From contig CAVSZY010000003.1 of assembly GCA_963732585.1 (NCBI GenBank), positions 62,001 through 126,000 on the forward strand: 64,000 nt of DNA, given 5' to 3'. Source of the DNA: WLMZ01 sp963732585 (GTDB lineage: Bacteria > Actinomycetota > Acidimicrobiia > Acidimicrobiales > Ilumatobacteraceae). This document shows, one piece after another, positions 62,826-64,000 of this stretch (the stretch's first letter is position 1; each line of letters opens with the position of its first letter). The translations under genes and the position numbers were made by a program. The notes under the pieces are model-generated. The model worked only from the letters and a program-made list of their open reading frames with translations. It made no database searches and had not been told where the DNA came from.

Positions 62826-63095
62826 ATGAACATCGGCGAGCACATCGACGTTTGGCGTCGCGCCGACGACGTGCTCTGGCGGATTGGACCGGACCGCGTG
62901 CTCGTTCGTCGGGTCGGTGGCGACGGACTTGACTTGATCGGAACGACGGCGCTGGTTTGGGTGGCGTTAGAGCTGCCGCGAGCAATCTCTGAGCTCCACG
63001 TTGAGCTGGCCGACGTGGTTGCCTCAGCGGGGGAGATCGACCGGGCGCTGGCCGCGATGGCAGCGCAATTTCTCGTCGTCGGTGGCCGCCTGTGA
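62826..63095 (+). CDS. PqqD-like RiPP recognition protein
   Basis: A 90-residue protein from ATG 62826. RADDVLWRIGPDRVLVRRVG, LIGTTALVWVALELP and EIDRALAAMAAQFLVVGG follow the PqqD pattern of a winged-helix RiPP recognition element. Such proteins bind precursor peptides for modifying enzymes. Its stop overlaps the start of the nucleotidyltransferase gene by 4 bases. It suggests the start of a peptide-modification cluster that continues beyond the window. Confidence 0.75.
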   Translation: MNIGEHIDVWRRADDVLWRIGPDRVLVRRVGGDGLDLIGTTALVWVALELPRAISELHVELADVVASAGEIDRALAAMAAQFLVVGGRL

Positions 63096-64000
63096 ACGAC
63101 GTCGCCGATGTCGATCGTCGCTTGGCCGCGGCGCTGCGTTGTGCCCTCGAGCTCGACCGACAGCATTGCGCACACGGTGCGTTGCTCGACGCGGCGCTGT
63201 TGGACGCTGCGGTCAAGCATCGGGTGGTCGGTTTGCTGTGGGCTGCGACCGAGCGTGGGCATTTCGTCAGCGGTGGACAGGATGGGGTGCGCGAGGCCTG
63301 TCTCGCCGCGCAACGCAGCGTGCTGCGCATCGAGGAGACGATCATCGTGGCGACGGATGTCTTGCAGGCCAGGAGCATCGAGAGCCGGTTGCTCAAGGGG
63401 GCGGCGCACGGTCATCTCGACTACCCCTCGCCAGAGCTGAGAACATTCGGCGATGCCGACCTGCTCGTGCGCCGTCGAGATCTGCAGGCCTGTCTCGCCG
63501 CCCTGCAAGCGGCAGGATTTCGCCGCGCCCTGCCCGCCGTGCGGCGCGACTGGGAGCGACGTTTTGCCAAGGCCGTGCAGCTGATTGCGCCAAATGGGGT
63601 CGAACTCGATCTCCACCTGAGCCTCGCCGGAGGGTACTTCGGTGCGCTGCTGCAGGCCAAGGACATCTGGGCCGACCCGCACTCGATCATCCTCGGCGGT
63701 CGCCGGATCAGCACCTTGAACCTCAATCACCGATTTATCCATGCCTGCGTGCACGCCACCCTTGGCGCCGGTTTTGGGTTGCGCTCCGCCGCAGATGTGG
63801 CGATCTTGGTCGGCGGCGGGGAACTGGAGTGGGACGAAGTGGATCGCCTGGCGACGGGCCACGGATGCCGCGGTGTCGTGCTCTGCGGCACGCGTCGCGC
63901 TTATCGGCTGCTTGACCTCGACCCGACGACCTTGCCGATCTGGGCCATCGAGACGGCGATCGGTGACCGACAACAGGCGATGATCGATCGTTACGCGCAA
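63092..64000 (+). CDS. nucleotidyltransferase family protein (3' end beyond window)
   Basis: GTG 63092 overlaps the PqqD-like stop. At least 303 residues are visible with no stop before the edge. The GxxD-type motif ELRTFGDADLLVRRRDLQAC fits the NTP_transf_5 family (canonical R..GD.DLLV), and NGVELDLHLSL adds a second acidic strand. Members often sit in lasso-peptide and other RiPP loci with PqqD-like proteins. The rest of the cluster, including any precursor peptide, is outside the window. Confidence 0.8.
   Translation, partial: MNDVADVDRRLAAALRCALELDRQHCAHGALLDAALLDAAVKHRVVGLLWAATERGHFVSGGQDGVREACLAAQRSVLRIEETIIVATDVLQARSIESRLLKGAAHGHLDYPSPELRTFGDADLLVRRRDLQACLAALQAAGFRRALPAVRRDWERRFAKAVQLIAPNGVELDLHLSLAGGYFGALLQAKDIWADPHSIILGGRRISTLNLNHRFIHACVHATLGAGFGLRSAADVAILVGGGELEWDEVDRLATGHGCRGVVLCGTRRAYRLLDLDPTTLPIWAIETAIGDRQQAMIDRYAQ

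Overview
The window is high-GC, densely packed bacterial chromosome with few gaps, many 4-8 nt start/stop overlaps and frequent GTG starts. Gene content points to Actinomycetota, and I infer an Acidimicrobiia-like lineage. The signs are an F420/deazaflavin-type reductase, a GlxA regulator, a PASTA kinase, a two-VOC-domain protein of the CFP30B type, and the order cysteine desulfurase - mnmA - MetE-like protein - ligA. No rRNA, tRNA or CRISPR array was seen.

1-11.5 kb is mixed metabolism and stress: a secreted protein, a DUF305 remnant, a deazaflavin-dependent reductase, an aldo/keto reductase, superoxide dismutase, two DJ-1/PfpI genes, an acyl-CoA synthetase, and a KdpDE two-component pair divergent from a KimA-type potassium transporter. 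11.5-22 kb looks like a catabolic island: two small [2Fe-2S] proteins, two dehydrogenase-like proteins (SDR, nitroreductase), an extradiol dioxygenase, a histidine phosphatase, a heme-oxygenase-like diiron protein, a split PEP-synthase-like phosphotransferase resembling phenylphosphate synthase / CreHI, an IclR regulator and a HAD phosphatase. A DUF559/AbiEi-type gene between two 58-bp repeats sits inside the island, and a truncated vapC lies near it.

22-25.3 kb carries a universal stress protein, guanine deaminase and a MaoC-like protein. 25.3-38.8 kb is one minus-strand, translationally coupled run of five mostly giant proteins of unknown function: DUF6603 (about 1090 aa), 1103 aa, about 1386 aa, 538 aa and a 366-aa protein with a possible caspase-like His/Cys pair. 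It is the best candidate for an undescribed system here.

38.9-46.6 kb holds a two-domain VOC protein, a BNR-repeat protein with a MoaD-like partner, a dual-specificity phosphatase, a periplasmic binding lipoprotein, SRPBCC, galT, a methyltransferase and an SGNH hydrolase. 46.7-62.8 kb is conserved housekeeping: the desulfurase, mnmA, ligA, a PASTA kinase, serA, pyrF, a ferredoxin, and leuA with an apparent leucine leader-peptide attenuator. The right edge opens a possible RiPP-type locus (PqqD-like plus a nucleotidyltransferase).

A striking property is that six genes are broken by seven frameshifts, each repaired by adding one GC/CG dinucleotide in a CG-repeat tract. They include serA and leuA, which argues for systematic sequence error or true dinucleotide contraction rather than ordinary decay. 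An eighth frameshift, in the phosphotransferase ATP-grasp gene, is of another kind.
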